64,000 bases of DNA from Anaerolineae bacterium. GTDB taxonomy: Bacteria > Chloroflexota > Anaerolineae > 4572-78 > J111. The notes under the pieces are model-generated. The model ran no database searches, was not told where the DNA came from, and worked only from the letters and a program-made list of their open reading frames with translations. Numbering within the stretch: position 1 is the stretch's first letter; every line of letters begins with the position of its first letter. Location of the stretch: assembly GCA_023382535.1 (NCBI GenBank), contig JAHDWA010000001.1, positions 310,001-374,000 of the forward strand. The letters are read 5' to 3'. Below are positions 43,382-51,938 of this stretch, piece after piece. The position numbers and the translations under genes are program-made.

Positions 43382-43681
43382 TCAGACGGGATCAACCCCC
43401 ACCTCTGCCAGATGCTCCTCCAGGAGGTGATACAGCATTTGGTCAAAAGCCACCAGAGCAATCTCGGCCTTAAATTCCTCCAGAAATTGTGGATTGCGAC
43501 TGCGCGGTTTAACCTGACGCTGATACTTCAATTCACAAAATGGACAGGAGACCGTGACCTGCATCTTGTCGGTTGCTTCGTCCCGTTCAGTCGCCACCCG
43601 GTCTAGATGGACATCAGCCAGATGGCGATGCGTCTCCATCAACCCACCCACCGTATCACAGTAAGGGCACTTTATTTCCAT
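43382..43681 (-). CDS. Small zinc-ribbon-like protein
   Basis: A 99-residue protein with an N-terminal CPYC followed by two His (HRHLADVH), then a second CPFC and a late His (LLEEH). The arrangement suggests two small zinc sites, perhaps C2H2-like. I do not recognise a named family. It precedes the lbpA genes and follows the ArsR-like gene in the cluster. The ATG at 43681 was chosen because the longer reading starts inside the large hairpin at 43694-43747. Confidence 0.6.
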   Translation of the reverse strand: MEIKCPYCDTVGGLMETHRHLADVHLDRVATERDEATDKMQVTVSCPFCELKYQRQVKPRSRNPQFLEEFKAEIALVAFDQMLYHLLEEHLAEVGVDPV

Positions 43682-43693
43682 AATATTAATCCG

Positions 43694-43747
43694 GTAGACA
43701 GTATCCGGTAGACGGGGAAGAGTCCCCATCTACCGGATACTGTCTAC
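43694..43747. repeat. Large near-perfect hairpin (GTATCCGGTAGAC element)
   Basis: Arms 43694-43717 and 43724-43747 (24 bp, one mismatch) enclose a 6-base loop. It covers the stop codon region of the winged-helix gene and the leader of the zinc-ribbon gene. Short GTAGAC words recur at 49763-49783, suggesting a repeat family. Confidence 0.8.
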
Positions 43748-44185
43748 TGTTTTCTGTGCTACAGCAGTGCTCATGGCCTCAACCAGGTTGACAAGCCTCG
43801 CGCCAGCGGCAGTGACTTGGGCATGGTCAGTATCAATTAAGCGGATGGCCAGGCCAACCTGCACCAGGTCATTCAGTCGCTCTGACAGGCTCAACCGGCC
43901 AAGGCCAGTGATGTCAATCAATTGAGTGAAGGAGCGTGAGTCCTCGGTCGCCAGCGCTTGAAGGATAGCGAAGTTGGTTGGATCGGCGCTGGCGCGTAGC
44001 GCCCGTAGGGTCAGCTCGGTCGCAGCCTCAGGTAGTTCCTCGGCCTTAAATTTAGCCAGCCAGGTCCCACTGCCGGATTCCAGGCGGTCGAGCCGATCCA
44101 ACGCCATAATTAACGAGCGCAGCCGGCCCGCCAGGCCGGTGGCCACGGTTGAGATGAGATCATCAGTCAGGCCAGGCTCGCTCAA
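43730..44185 (-). CDS. ArsR-like winged-helix protein
   Basis: A 151-residue protein. Residues 60-130 fit an ArsR-type winged helix (ADPTNFAILQALA, then SFTQLIDITGLGRLSLSERLNDLVQVGL). No clear metal-binding cysteines are present. It overlaps the start-proximal end of the EMO gene by four bases and so belongs to the sulfur cluster. sHdr loci often include ArsR-type repressors sensing sulfur by cysteines; the lack of cysteine here argues for another mode. It may regulate the lipoate section. Confidence 0.65.
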   Translation of the reverse strand: MSEPGLTDDLISTVATGLAGRLRSLIMALDRLDRLESGSGTWLAKFKAEELPEAATELTLRALRASADPTNFAILQALATEDSRSFTQLIDITGLGRLSLSERLNDLVQVGLAIRLIDTDHAQVTAAGARLVNLVEAMSTAVAQKTVDSIR

Positions 44186-46437
44186 ATAGTCACCTGCACC
44201 CCGGCCGGCCGGGCGGTGACATCCACCAGGCCGAGGGCTTCCTCAACCAGTTGAATAATGTCACAGACTTCAATTTCGTCTTCGTGGCCGCTTGTTTTCA
44301 CCGCGTCGGTATACATGATCACGTCTTTGGGGCAGGCCACGATAAAGAGCAGTTTACCCCCAGCCGGTGCGCCGTGTCCATTAGTTACAGGGGCCAGGGC
44401 TTCGCTCTGCCCATAAGGGGCCTTGGCCTGGCCTCGTTGGGCCTCCCTTCGGTCGTCGTCTGCGGGCCAGTGCGCAGCCTCCCCTTGGGACTTCGTCGGC
44501 TCAGGCTTAAATCGAAGGGTAGCCAAAGCCTCACGGATTCGGCTTTCAGCCGGACGCTCACCGGCCGGCGTGGTGCTCAACCAGATTTGGCCGCCGCCTG
44601 CACCGCAACAGTAGGAGTTTTCCATATGGCGTGGCATCTCGATAAAATTCACCCCCATCAATGCCAGCAGTTGGCGCGGCGCTTCGTAGCCGCGATTGTA
44701 ACGGCCCAGGTAACACGGGTCGTGATAGGTAGCCCGATAATGGGCTAACTTGTGCTTCAGCTCGAGCCGGCCCGACTCAAGCAGTTGTAACAGGATATTA
44801 GTGTAGTGATGCACCGGCCACATGCCGCCGTACTGAGGGTACTCATTGCGCAGCGTGTTGAGCGAGTGGGGATCGGTGGTCAGGATTTGCCTGAACTGGC
44901 TCTTGTTAAACGCCGTGAGGTTATCTTCGACCAGTTGTTCAAACAGGCCTTCTTCACCCGCTCGGCGCACATCATTCCCGGCGTTGCGCTCCTCTTTGTA
45001 GAGAATACCGTAATCTACCCCGGCGTGACGCAAAATCCTCGCCACTTTTTGGGTGAGTGGGATGACCCGGGCATCGAACGAGGCCGTGTCGCCGACAAAC
45101 CACAGATATTCAGCCGCTTCTTTGGTTACATCCTTGATCTCAAAATCCAGGCCCTTCGTCCAAGCGGCCCGCGCCCGCGCCCCCTTGCTAAACCAGTTGC
45201 CGTTCTTGCCGATGGATTCCAGCGCGGCCTGGATACCGGCGTCAATCTCGGCGCCATCATAGACCATGCGGCGGCGGATATCAATAATGTCGGCCATTGG
45301 CTCGTTACCCACCGGGCAGATGCGCACGCAGGCGTAACAGGTGGTGCAGGCCCAGACTGCCTCTGGGCTGATGACGTGTTCAAGCAACGGTTTCTCTGAC
45401 ACACCGCCCCGGGCCAGCGAAAAGAAATCCTCGTTAAATAGATATCGCTTGTTGACCTCCAACGCTGCCGGCGAAAGAGGACGACCGGCGTTGGAGGCCG
45501 GACAGACCTCCTGGCAGCGGTTGCACATAATACATGCATAAGCGTCGAGCAAACGCGGCCAGGCTAGGTCTTGGACTGTTTTTGCGCCGGGCGGACTATC
45601 GGCCGCCGCCCCATTGGCAGTTGCCGGGTCGAGTTGGCCGCGTGGGTTTTGCTTAGCCAGCCCCAAATTGAGGGGGGCTATCATCAAGTGAATGTGCTTG
45701 CTGCGTACAAAGTAGGGGAAGAAGACGAGGATCAGGCCGATAGCCAGCCACCAGGTAATATGAATACCGGCATTCAGGGTGCCGTCTGACAAGTCGGCAA
45801 ATAAGTTGGCGATCAGACTGGCAAAGGGCATAAACAGGTCGGCCTGTTTGTGCTCGGCCAGGCGAAAGATCTGTCCCAAAAAGCGGGACCCGACGTGAAC
45901 GAGGATAAAACTCCCGACAATGGCCGAATCAAGCCGGATCCACCCCCGCACCACCTGAGGATGAAGTAAGACATTATCATTGAAGGTCAGCCGCCGATCC
46001 TGGCTAATAAAGCGCCGGACCAGGAAGGCGATCATGCCCACCAAGGTCAGCACGCTGAGAACGTCGGCAACCAGGTTAAAAATGTTGACCAGGCCCAACG
46101 CCGAGGCTAAAGCAGGCGTATTTCGGCCGCCGTAAATCAACTGGAAGCCGGGGATAAAGCCTTCCAACCCGTCGGTGAAGTTGACTAAAAAGTAGAAACT
46201 GAAGCCAAAAAAGATAAACGCATGGAAGGTACTGAGCATAGGCCGAGCGCGAAAGATCGTCTTTTGCAGGCCAACATCTATAAAAGCAGCAATGAACTTA
46301 CGCGGCAGATCCTTGAGTGGGGGGGCTGGCCGGCCGCTGCGAATAATCCGGTAGATACCATAGAACCCGGCGACGGTTAGTCCACCGAGAACAATGACCA
46401 TAATGACGAAGACTACACGTTCGGTGAAGGTTAGCAA
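44182..46437 (-). CDS. EMO/EtfD-like membrane ETF:quinone oxidoreductase (NarI-HdrC-HdrB type)
   Basis: A 751-residue protein. Residues 1-260 hold about six membrane segments with NarI-like heme-binding histidines. Two [4Fe-4S] motifs follow (Cys302-X2-Cys305-X2-Cys308-X3-Cys312, and CTTCYACVRICP). The C-terminal part is HdrB/HdrD-like, with CCG motifs (DPCYLGRY, YCCGAGGG) and a final ACPKD. This is the architecture of the membrane oxidoreductase that takes electrons from EtfAB and reduces menaquinone. The TTG start has AGGAG seven bases upstream. Residues about 646-675 are a low-complexity insertion encoded by an interspersed repeat (44415-44502). Confidence 0.85.
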   Translation of the reverse strand: MLTFTERVVFVIMVIVLGGLTVAGFYGIYRIIRSGRPAPPLKDLPRKFIAAFIDVGLQKTIFRARPMLSTFHAFIFFGFSFYFLVNFTDGLEGFIPGFQLIYGGRNTPALASALGLVNIFNLVADVLSVLTLVGMIAFLVRRFISQDRRLTFNDNVLLHPQVVRGWIRLDSAIVGSFILVHVGSRFLGQIFRLAEHKQADLFMPFASLIANLFADLSDGTLNAGIHITWWLAIGLILVFFPYFVRSKHIHLMIAPLNLGLAKQNPRGQLDPATANGAAADSPPGAKTVQDLAWPRLLDAYACIMCNRCQEVCPASNAGRPLSPAALEVNKRYLFNEDFFSLARGGVSEKPLLEHVISPEAVWACTTCYACVRICPVGNEPMADIIDIRRRMVYDGAEIDAGIQAALESIGKNGNWFSKGARARAAWTKGLDFEIKDVTKEAAEYLWFVGDTASFDARVIPLTQKVARILRHAGVDYGILYKEERNAGNDVRRAGEEGLFEQLVEDNLTAFNKSQFRQILTTDPHSLNTLRNEYPQYGGMWPVHHYTNILLQLLESGRLELKHKLAHYRATYHDPCYLGRYNRGYEAPRQLLALMGVNFIEMPRHMENSYCCGAGGGQIWLSTTPAGERPAESRIREALATLRFKPEPTKSQGEAAHWPADDDRREAQRGQAKAPYGQSEALAPVTNGHGAPAGGKLLFIVACPKDVIMYTDAVKTSGHEDEIEVCDIIQLVEEALGLVDVTARPAGVQVTI
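44415..44502. repeat. Interspersed repeat inserted in the EMO gene
   Basis: Begins AAGGGGCCTTGGCCTGGCC and matches 49796-49878 over most of its length with small gaps. It lies in frame within the HdrB-like domain of the EMO gene and adds about 30 Gln/Ala/Arg-rich residues between the two CCG-containing parts. Confidence 0.8.
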
Positions 46438-46623
46438 GCGAATCTCCTAACCCGGATAAGCCGGAATCAGACGAGATAAAACCGGTCCACAGACACGAAG
46501 CGCACAGCTTATCTCAGATAGTTTTAATTTCTTGATTTATGATTCATCTGTGTCATGCTTTGCGTGTGTCCATCTGTGGACTGATTCAGCCCAAGTTGAG
46601 CAATTACCAAAATCTGGATACTT
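46438..46623. other. Intergenic gap between etfA and EMO genes with CACAGAT repeat
   Basis: Contains GTCCACAGA (46485-46493) and its complement TCTGTGGAC (46573-46581), with intervening CATCTGTG words, the same family as 39441-39513. No coding potential. TAGGAG near the right side of the EMO start is its ribosome binding site. Confidence 0.6.
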
Positions 46624-47580
46624 TTACCCCAATTTTTCCAACATCGCCTCGGCTACCTCGAACAGATCACAGGTAGCGCCGTAATGGGCCACCTTGAAAA
46701 TGGGCGCTTTGGCATCCGTGTTGACAGCAACGATCAATTCGGCGTCCTTCATCCCTTCCAGGTGTTCCGGTGCGCCCGAAATCCCTAACGCCAGGTAAAG
46801 TTTCGGTTTGACGCTAACCCCAGATTTGCCCACCTGGCGCGTTTTGGGCAGCCAGCCAGCGTCGGTCACGGGTCGCGAAGCCGAGATCACTGCCCCCAGT
46901 GCCTCAGCCAGTTCTTTGGCTAAGCCAATGTTATCCGCGCTGCCGATGCCGCGCCCGACCGAAACCAATTTATCCTGGCTGGTGATGTCAACGTCGCCAG
47001 CTTCCGGCCTGATCAATTTGATAAACTTAGTTTTGAGGTCGCTTAGCGGTACCGGAGCGCCAACGAGCTGGGCGGCGGTCGCCCCCCGTCCGGCGTCGGC
47101 TGAAAAGGCCCCAGCCAGCACGGAAACAACCACACTCTCCCCGTCGGGCGTCGCCTCGGCCAGCATTTTGCCCCCATAAATCTGGCTGGTGGCGATCAGC
47201 GTGCCGTCTTCAACGGTCAAGTTGTTGACGTAGGCCAGACAGGGCTGACCTGTTTTGACCGAGAGCCAGGCCGCCAGGTCCATTCCCTGCGAGGTGTTGC
47301 CTAGCATCGTCACTTTGGGCGACCTGTCGGCGACCAGGGCAGCGATTACCCGGCCATAGGCTTCAGGATTGAATTCAGCCAGGGCGGGGTCGTCCACGTA
47401 AAGGGTCATGTCGGAGGCAAAGGCACCGGCCAGTTCAGGCGCACCGCTGCCCAACATCACCGCCACCACCTGGCCATCCCAGGCCGCTGTCAATTCCCTG
47501 GCTTTGCCCACCATCTCAAAGGAAATATCGGCCACTTTGCCGTCCATATGTTCGGTAATAACGAGAATATCGTTGCTCAT
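46624..47580 (-). CDS. etfA: Electron transfer flavoprotein alpha subunit
   Basis: A 318-residue EtfA. The C-terminal FAD-binding domain shows SRPVTDAGW, the QVGKSG stretch and GISGAPEHLEGM, all typical, and the N-terminal domain is of normal length. With EtfB it forms a heterodimeric flavoprotein that carries electrons to the membrane oxidoreductase encoded immediately downstream (44182). Its place after the sHdr genes suggests that electrons from sulfur oxidation enter here. GGAGG lies about twelve bases before the ATG. Confidence 0.92.
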   Translation of the reverse strand: MSNDILVITEHMDGKVADISFEMVGKARELTAAWDGQVVAVMLGSGAPELAGAFASDMTLYVDDPALAEFNPEAYGRVIAALVADRSPKVTMLGNTSQGMDLAAWLSVKTGQPCLAYVNNLTVEDGTLIATSQIYGGKMLAEATPDGESVVVSVLAGAFSADAGRGATAAQLVGAPVPLSDLKTKFIKLIRPEAGDVDITSQDKLVSVGRGIGSADNIGLAKELAEALGAVISASRPVTDAGWLPKTRQVGKSGVSVKPKLYLALGISGAPEHLEGMKDAELIVAVNTDAKAPIFKVAHYGATCDLFEVAEAMLEKLG

Positions 47581-47615
47581 AAAGTTCTGAGACCTCCGAG
47601 TTCAATAATTACCTG

Positions 47616-47666
47616 AAACGTGATGCGTGATACATGAGGAATTTTCACGCATCACGCATCACGTTT
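47616..47666. repeat. Perfect palindrome between etfB and etfA
   Basis: AAACGTGATGCGTGAT (47616-47631) and its exact complement (47651-47666) form a 16-bp stem with a 19-base loop. The right arm touches the etfB stop codon. Related TCACG words occur near 40227-40258. Confidence 0.8.
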
Positions 47667-48433
47667 TACAACAGCCCTCGCTCCTTAATAATCTCAACAA
47701 TCCGCTCGGCCACTGCCCCGGCGTCACCCTCTATCATTTCGGCGTGGTCGGTTGACACGGGTGGGGCCATCTTGCGCGCGGTCGAACCCGCGCCAGGGCC
47801 GCTGTCGCCCACTTCAAGCTCGTCAATAGTAGCCGTCTTGGCCATTTGCCGGATTTTGCTGACCGGGGCATAACGGGGCGGCTGGCTGGCCGCTTGCACG
47901 CCGACCACCATGGGCAGGCTAATGGCAAACTCAGCCATCAGCCCACCGGAATATTCCTTATGCACGATAGCCGTCCCGTTGTCCACTTTCACCCCCATGA
48001 CAACCCCCACGTAGGGCAGACCCAGGTGGGCGGCCAGCATGGGCGCAATCTGACCATCGCGATCATTCGGCGCTTGCACGCCGGTCAGAACAATATCGGG
48101 GGCCAGGTCTTTGATGGCATGAGCCAGCAGGCGGGCCTGGCTGTGGGAGTCTAAACCCGGCTCAAAGTCACCCACAATCTTGGCTACGTGATCTGCGCCT
48201 TTGGCCAGGGCTGTGTGTAGCACCCCATCCAATTCTTCGATGAGGTCCACGCCCAGGACCGTAACCGTACCGCCCGAGGCTTCTTTAATCAACACAGCTT
48301 CCTCGATGGCCTGTTCATCCCACTCGTTAAGGGTAAAATCCACCGAGTCAAAGTCCAGGTCGGTGCCGGTCGCATTAAGTTCCAATTCGTCCAGCAGACT
48401 GGGGATATGTTTGATCGCTACAATAATGTTCAT
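47666..48433 (-). CDS. etfB: Electron transfer flavoprotein beta subunit
   Basis: A 255-residue EtfB with the N-terminal IKHIP and DLDFD stretch, the ALAKGAD region and the nucleotide-binding segment TGVQAPNDRDGQ. Length is normal. The ATG at 48433 lies within the end of the HdrC-HdrB gene (stop at 48435), so the two are coupled; a GTG at 48442 is also possible. Order etfB-etfA-EMO directly after the Hdr-like gene argues that all act in one electron chain. Confidence 0.92.
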   Translation of the reverse strand: MNIIVAIKHIPSLLDELELNATGTDLDFDSVDFTLNEWDEQAIEEAVLIKEASGGTVTVLGVDLIEELDGVLHTALAKGADHVAKIVGDFEPGLDSHSQARLLAHAIKDLAPDIVLTGVQAPNDRDGQIAPMLAAHLGLPYVGVVMGVKVDNGTAIVHKEYSGGLMAEFAISLPMVVGVQAASQPPRYAPVSKIRQMAKTATIDELEVGDSGPGAGSTARKMAPPVSTDHAEMIEGDAGAVAERIVEIIKERGLL

Positions 48434-48434
48434 C

Positions 48435-49742
48435 TTATCCACTCACTCCATTCGTTCCCCGCATCGATTGATCGAGAAGTTCCAGAATATCCAGCACTTT
48501 CAATTGATCATTTCCGGTAGACTTGGCCGCGTCTTCAAAGCGCGAAACTTCAAAGGGGCAGCACACCGCCAGGATGTCGGCCCCATATTCGACCGCTTCG
48601 CGCACCCGGCGCTCTGAGAGGCGCATGGTCGTATGGTTGTTGGTGAAGGAGTCAAGCCACATGCCGCCGCCGCCGCCGCCACAGCAGTAACCATTAGCCC
48701 GGCAGCGGCCCATCTCCACCGACTCCAGGCCGGGAATCGCCTGTAGCAACTGGCGCGGAGCGTCATATTCGCCGTTGTGCCGACCCAGATAGCACGGGTC
48801 GTGGAAGGTCACTTTGGCCTTGACTTCATATTTGAGCATGGGTTTGAGTTGGTCTAAATACCCGACCAGGAATTGGGTGTAATGCTGAATCGGGCGCTCG
48901 AAGCCGAACTGGGGGTACTCGTTCTTGAAAGCGTTGAACTCGTGCGGACCGGTCACCACCATCGTTTGCCATTCATATTGATTGAAGACCTCGATGTTGT
49001 ACTCGGCCAACATTTCGAACAGACCCTTTTCGCCGGCCAGCCGGTGCGAGTCGCCGTCGTCTTTCTCTTCTTTGCCCAGGATGCCGTAGTCAACGCCGAG
49101 GGCGTGGAAGATGCGGGCCGCAGCGCGAGCAGCGTCAATCCCGCGCGGATGGTAGGAAGGGTACGAGCCAACGTACCACAAAATGTCTACCGCTCGCCCG
49201 AGGTCTTTGAGAATCGGCACCGGCACGCCCGCCTCTTTGGTCCAGGCATCACGTTTGCGCTGCGGCTGACCCAGGGGGTTGCCGTGTTTGGCCGTATCCT
49301 CAAACGCCTTTTGCAATTCTGGTGGGACATTGCCATCCAGTACGGCCTGCTCGCGTACGGCCGGCATAATCTGGATCATGTTCACTTCTTTGGGGCACAC
49401 CCGCAGGCAGTTCATGCAAGTGGTGCAGAGCCACAAATCGTCAGAGGTGAACAGGTCAATGCCCATTTGGGTCTTGCGGTGAATCTTGCGGGGGGAATAA
49501 TCGCCCACAATATCCACTGGACAGACGGCGGTGCATTTGGCGCAGCCATAGCACCACCCCAGTGACTCCCCCCCAGGCAGATCAGTCACTTTTTCTAAAT
49601 TTTCGTAGCTATAGTCAAAAATCACCCGCTGGCCGAACATCCGGTTCCAATGGCCGGAAATGTCCATGCCATCCACAACCAGATGTTTGTGTTCTTTAAC
49701 GGCTTCCTGAATAACCTTCTGTTGTTCTACAGGTAGAGGCAT
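48435..49742 (-). CDS. Fused HdrC-HdrB protein (sHdrC2-B2-like or HdrD/B3-like)
   Basis: A 435-residue soluble protein. The N-terminal HdrC-like part has two [4Fe-4S] motifs (CYGCAKCTAVCP near 64-75 and CTTCMNCLRVCP near 106-117). The C-terminal HdrB-like part has CCG motifs (DPCYLGRH, YCCGGGGG, CCPFE). In known sHdr loci the order is C1-B1-A-hyp-C2-B2; here C2 and B2 appear as one gene in the same place. The protein is also a soluble relative of the EMO C-terminal half, so it could be the HdrD/B3-like subunit that hands electrons to Etf. GAGGAGG precedes the ATG. Confidence 0.8.
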   Translation of the reverse strand: MPLPVEQQKVIQEAVKEHKHLVVDGMDISGHWNRMFGQRVIFDYSYENLEKVTDLPGGESLGWCYGCAKCTAVCPVDIVGDYSPRKIHRKTQMGIDLFTSDDLWLCTTCMNCLRVCPKEVNMIQIMPAVREQAVLDGNVPPELQKAFEDTAKHGNPLGQPQRKRDAWTKEAGVPVPILKDLGRAVDILWYVGSYPSYHPRGIDAARAAARIFHALGVDYGILGKEEKDDGDSHRLAGEKGLFEMLAEYNIEVFNQYEWQTMVVTGPHEFNAFKNEYPQFGFERPIQHYTQFLVGYLDQLKPMLKYEVKAKVTFHDPCYLGRHNGEYDAPRQLLQAIPGLESVEMGRCRANGYCCGGGGGGMWLDSFTNNHTTMRLSERRVREAVEYGADILAVCCPFEVSRFEDAAKSTGNDQLKVLDILELLDQSMRGTNGVSG

Positions 49743-49795
49743 CCTTCCTCCTCGAAAATAGTAGACGGTAGACAGTAGACAGGGAAATTATCCAC

Positions 49796-49878
49796 AAGGG
49801 GCCTTGGCCTGGCCTCGTTGGGCCACTTCGTCTGCGGGCCAGAGCGCTTCGCCTCCCCTTGGGGGACTTTGTCGGCTC
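49796..49878. repeat. Interspersed repeat between hyp and the HdrC-HdrB gene
   Basis: Second copy of the element found inside the EMO gene at 44415-44502. It starts AAGGGGCCTTGGCCTGGCC and ends in the GTCGGCTC word. Here it is intergenic, beside GTAGAC-type words at 49763-49783. Confidence 0.8.
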
Positions 49879-49904
49879 TGCGCCCGTGCGACCTTGCTAC
49901 CCTC

Positions 49905-50774
49905 TCAAATCTCCATGCGCCAAATGCCCAGGATACGGCGGATGAGTTCCGGCATTTGGGGGACGACTTTGTTAAATTCCTGGGTCATGCGCATGCGTAA
50001 CGTGGTATACATGTAAACGACATAAACGCAGGCCAGGAAAACGTCAAGTCCATAGGGACCACTGCCCAATTTAGAAAAGCCGGCCGCATCGCCGGTGGCT
50101 TTGACAAAGGCTGTTGCCACACCTAATTTGAGATAGGTTTCACCGACGGTGTGCCCATGCAGGTCACACTCCTCCATTGTCACCAGCGGCATTGCGCCGG
50201 TACCGGCTTTGGGATCCCAGACCCAGCGCGTCCACAGCCAATATTCGCCAGGGTTGGTAAAATGGAGCAGCTCGCTGCCCAGGTCACAAAAGACGTTTTC
50301 CTTGAGGGCAGCCTCTTCAGCGTTTTGCCTGGCCCGGCTGTCGGCGGATTTCCTGGGCCGCAGCACGCGCACATCGCCAAAGAAGCCGGTCATGGCATCC
50401 ACAAACTGCTGAAAACGAACCTCAACCGGCGCGGGGCTATAGAGGAGTTGCTGGATGGCAGCTTGCAACTCGGCGGCTCCAACTTCGGCCAGGATCTCCC
50501 TGGCCCGCCGGCGCGTGGCAAAAACGGTCCGCAGCAGGTAACAAAGTTGGTCTTCGGTCAGAGTGGGCAAGATTTCAGGTTTGACGAGAGCCTGCATCCG
50601 GCGGCCTTTTTCTTGCAACTCGGCCTCGATGGCATTAAGTTCGTCCCGTTCGATTTTGGCCAGCGTGGCCTCCATAAATTCCTGCGCCGCCGCCATATCT
50701 ACCGGCTGGCCGCTGGTCGTCAAGGAGGCTAAGTCGAGGCCTGATGTTGGCTGGCCGATCATCGTGACATCCAT
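49905..50774 (-). CDS. sHdr-associated hypothetical protein (Hyp)
   Basis: A 289-residue soluble protein, helical in the N-terminal 130 residues, then with a region containing Cys and His (FCDLGS, ECDLHGH). I recognise no catalytic motif. Its position between shdrA and the C2-B2-like gene is exactly that of the hyp gene in sHdr loci, so it is called by context. The ATG at 50774 overlaps the shdrA stop, so it is translationally coupled. It may be a structural subunit. Confidence 0.7.
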   Translation of the reverse strand: MDVTMIGQPTSGLDLASLTTSGQPVDMAAAQEFMEATLAKIERDELNAIEAELQEKGRRMQALVKPEILPTLTEDQLCYLLRTVFATRRRAREILAEVGAAELQAAIQQLLYSPAPVEVRFQQFVDAMTGFFGDVRVLRPRKSADSRARQNAEEAALKENVFCDLGSELLHFTNPGEYWLWTRWVWDPKAGTGAMPLVTMEECDLHGHTVGETYLKLGVATAFVKATGDAAGFSKLGSGPYGLDVFLACVYVVYMYTTLRMRMTQEFNKVVPQMPELIRRILGIWRMEI

Positions 50775-51841
50775 CAAGCTGCGACAACCAACCGGCGCAC
50801 CAGCCCGGCGGCTTTGATGGCCGCGGTGCCGGCCATACTGATCGTATCATCCAGGTCCTTCGGCCCGGCCGCGGCCCCGGCGACGTAGATACCCGGCACG
50901 GAGGTGGCTACCGGATCGAGCGTGTCCTGAGGCACGTCAATGAAGTGATATTTGTTCTGCTTGACGCCGAAAATTTGGGCTATCTGGCGAGTGCCCTGGC
51001 TGGCCTCCATCCCCACTGCCAGCACCACGATGTCCATCGGGACCTCCAGCGGGCGGCCCATGGTGGTGTCCTCCCCCCGCACCAGCAGCCGGTCCCCTTT
51101 TTTGATGATCTCGGTGATGATGCCTTTAATGTACTGGACGTGGTACTTCTCCTGAGCCGGCCAGTAGATTTCGTTCTCCCAGTAGCCGTACATGCGCATG
51201 TCAATGTAGAAGATAAAAACCTTGGTGCTGGGCGATACCTGGCGGACTTCAATCGCCTGCTTGGAGGAAATGCCGCAGCAGACCTTGGAGCAGTACTCAT
51301 TGCCAATCTGGCGGTCGCGCGAGCCGACGCACTGGATAAAGCAGACTCGCTCCGGCGCCTGCCCGTTAGATGGCTTGAGGAACTTGCCTGCCTTGAGCAT
51401 GGCTTCGGCGTCGGCCAGGGTAATCACATCCGGGTACTCGTAATAGCCGTACATCTGGGTCTCCCGACCGGGATCAAAGTGCTGGAAGCCGGTGGCAATG
51501 ATGACTGCCCCGGCTTCGACGACCTTTGGGCCGGCGCCGTTGCCGGCTTTGGTTAAGGTGACTTTAAAATCACCCACCTGGCCTTCAGCAGCGGTGATAG
51601 TTGACCCCAGATGCACCTCGACCAGGGAGTGGTCAACTATCTGGGCGATCATCCGGTTCATCATTTCTTCCGCATCGTGGAAGCCATGCGTCAATGCAGC
51701 ATAATGCTCCGCAATGGGCGTGCCGCCCAGGTGATCTCGCTTCTCAACCAGAATAACCCTGACCCCAATATCGGCCAAAAGTCGGCTGGCCTCTAATCCG
51801 GCCGGCCCACCGCCGACGATTAGGACACTATTTGATGGCAT
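50774..51841 (-). CDS. shdrA: sHdrA: FAD-binding heterodisulfide-reductase-like subunit
   Basis: A 355-residue flavoprotein. The Rossmann motif GGGPAG (10-15) and the acidic residue at strand 2 fit FAD binding. The Hdr-type cysteine motif is Cys167, Cys171, Cys184 and Cys188 (CVGS, EYCSKVCC). Its size is that of the short sHdrA of sulfur oxidisers, without the ferredoxin and Trx extensions of methanogen HdrA. It forms the core of the sHdr complex that converts carrier-bound sulfane sulfur to sulfite. GAGGAGG precedes the ATG, with a heptanucleotide repeat just upstream. Confidence 0.88.
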   Translation of the reverse strand: MPSNSVLIVGGGPAGLEASRLLADIGVRVILVEKRDHLGGTPIAEHYAALTHGFHDAEEMMNRMIAQIVDHSLVEVHLGSTITAAEGQVGDFKVTLTKAGNGAGPKVVEAGAVIIATGFQHFDPGRETQMYGYYEYPDVITLADAEAMLKAGKFLKPSNGQAPERVCFIQCVGSRDRQIGNEYCSKVCCGISSKQAIEVRQVSPSTKVFIFYIDMRMYGYWENEIYWPAQEKYHVQYIKGIITEIIKKGDRLLVRGEDTTMGRPLEVPMDIVVLAVGMEASQGTRQIAQIFGVKQNKYHFIDVPQDTLDPVATSVPGIYVAGAAAGPKDLDDTISMAGTAAIKAAGLVRRLVVAA

Positions 51842-51852
51842 AAAACCTCCTC

Positions 51853-51938
51853 ATTTTGGATTTTGGATTTTAGATTTTGGATTTTGGATTGATAGTTAAA
51901 ATCCAAAATCGTAAATCGTAAATCCAAAATCGTAAATC
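51853..51938. repeat. Heptanucleotide repeat between shdrB1 and shdrA
   Basis: Five TTTTGGA/TTTTAGA units (51853-51890) face partly complementary AATCCAAAATC and AAATCG-type units (51901-51938), giving a hairpin directly upstream of the shdrA ribosome binding site. Confidence 0.8.
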
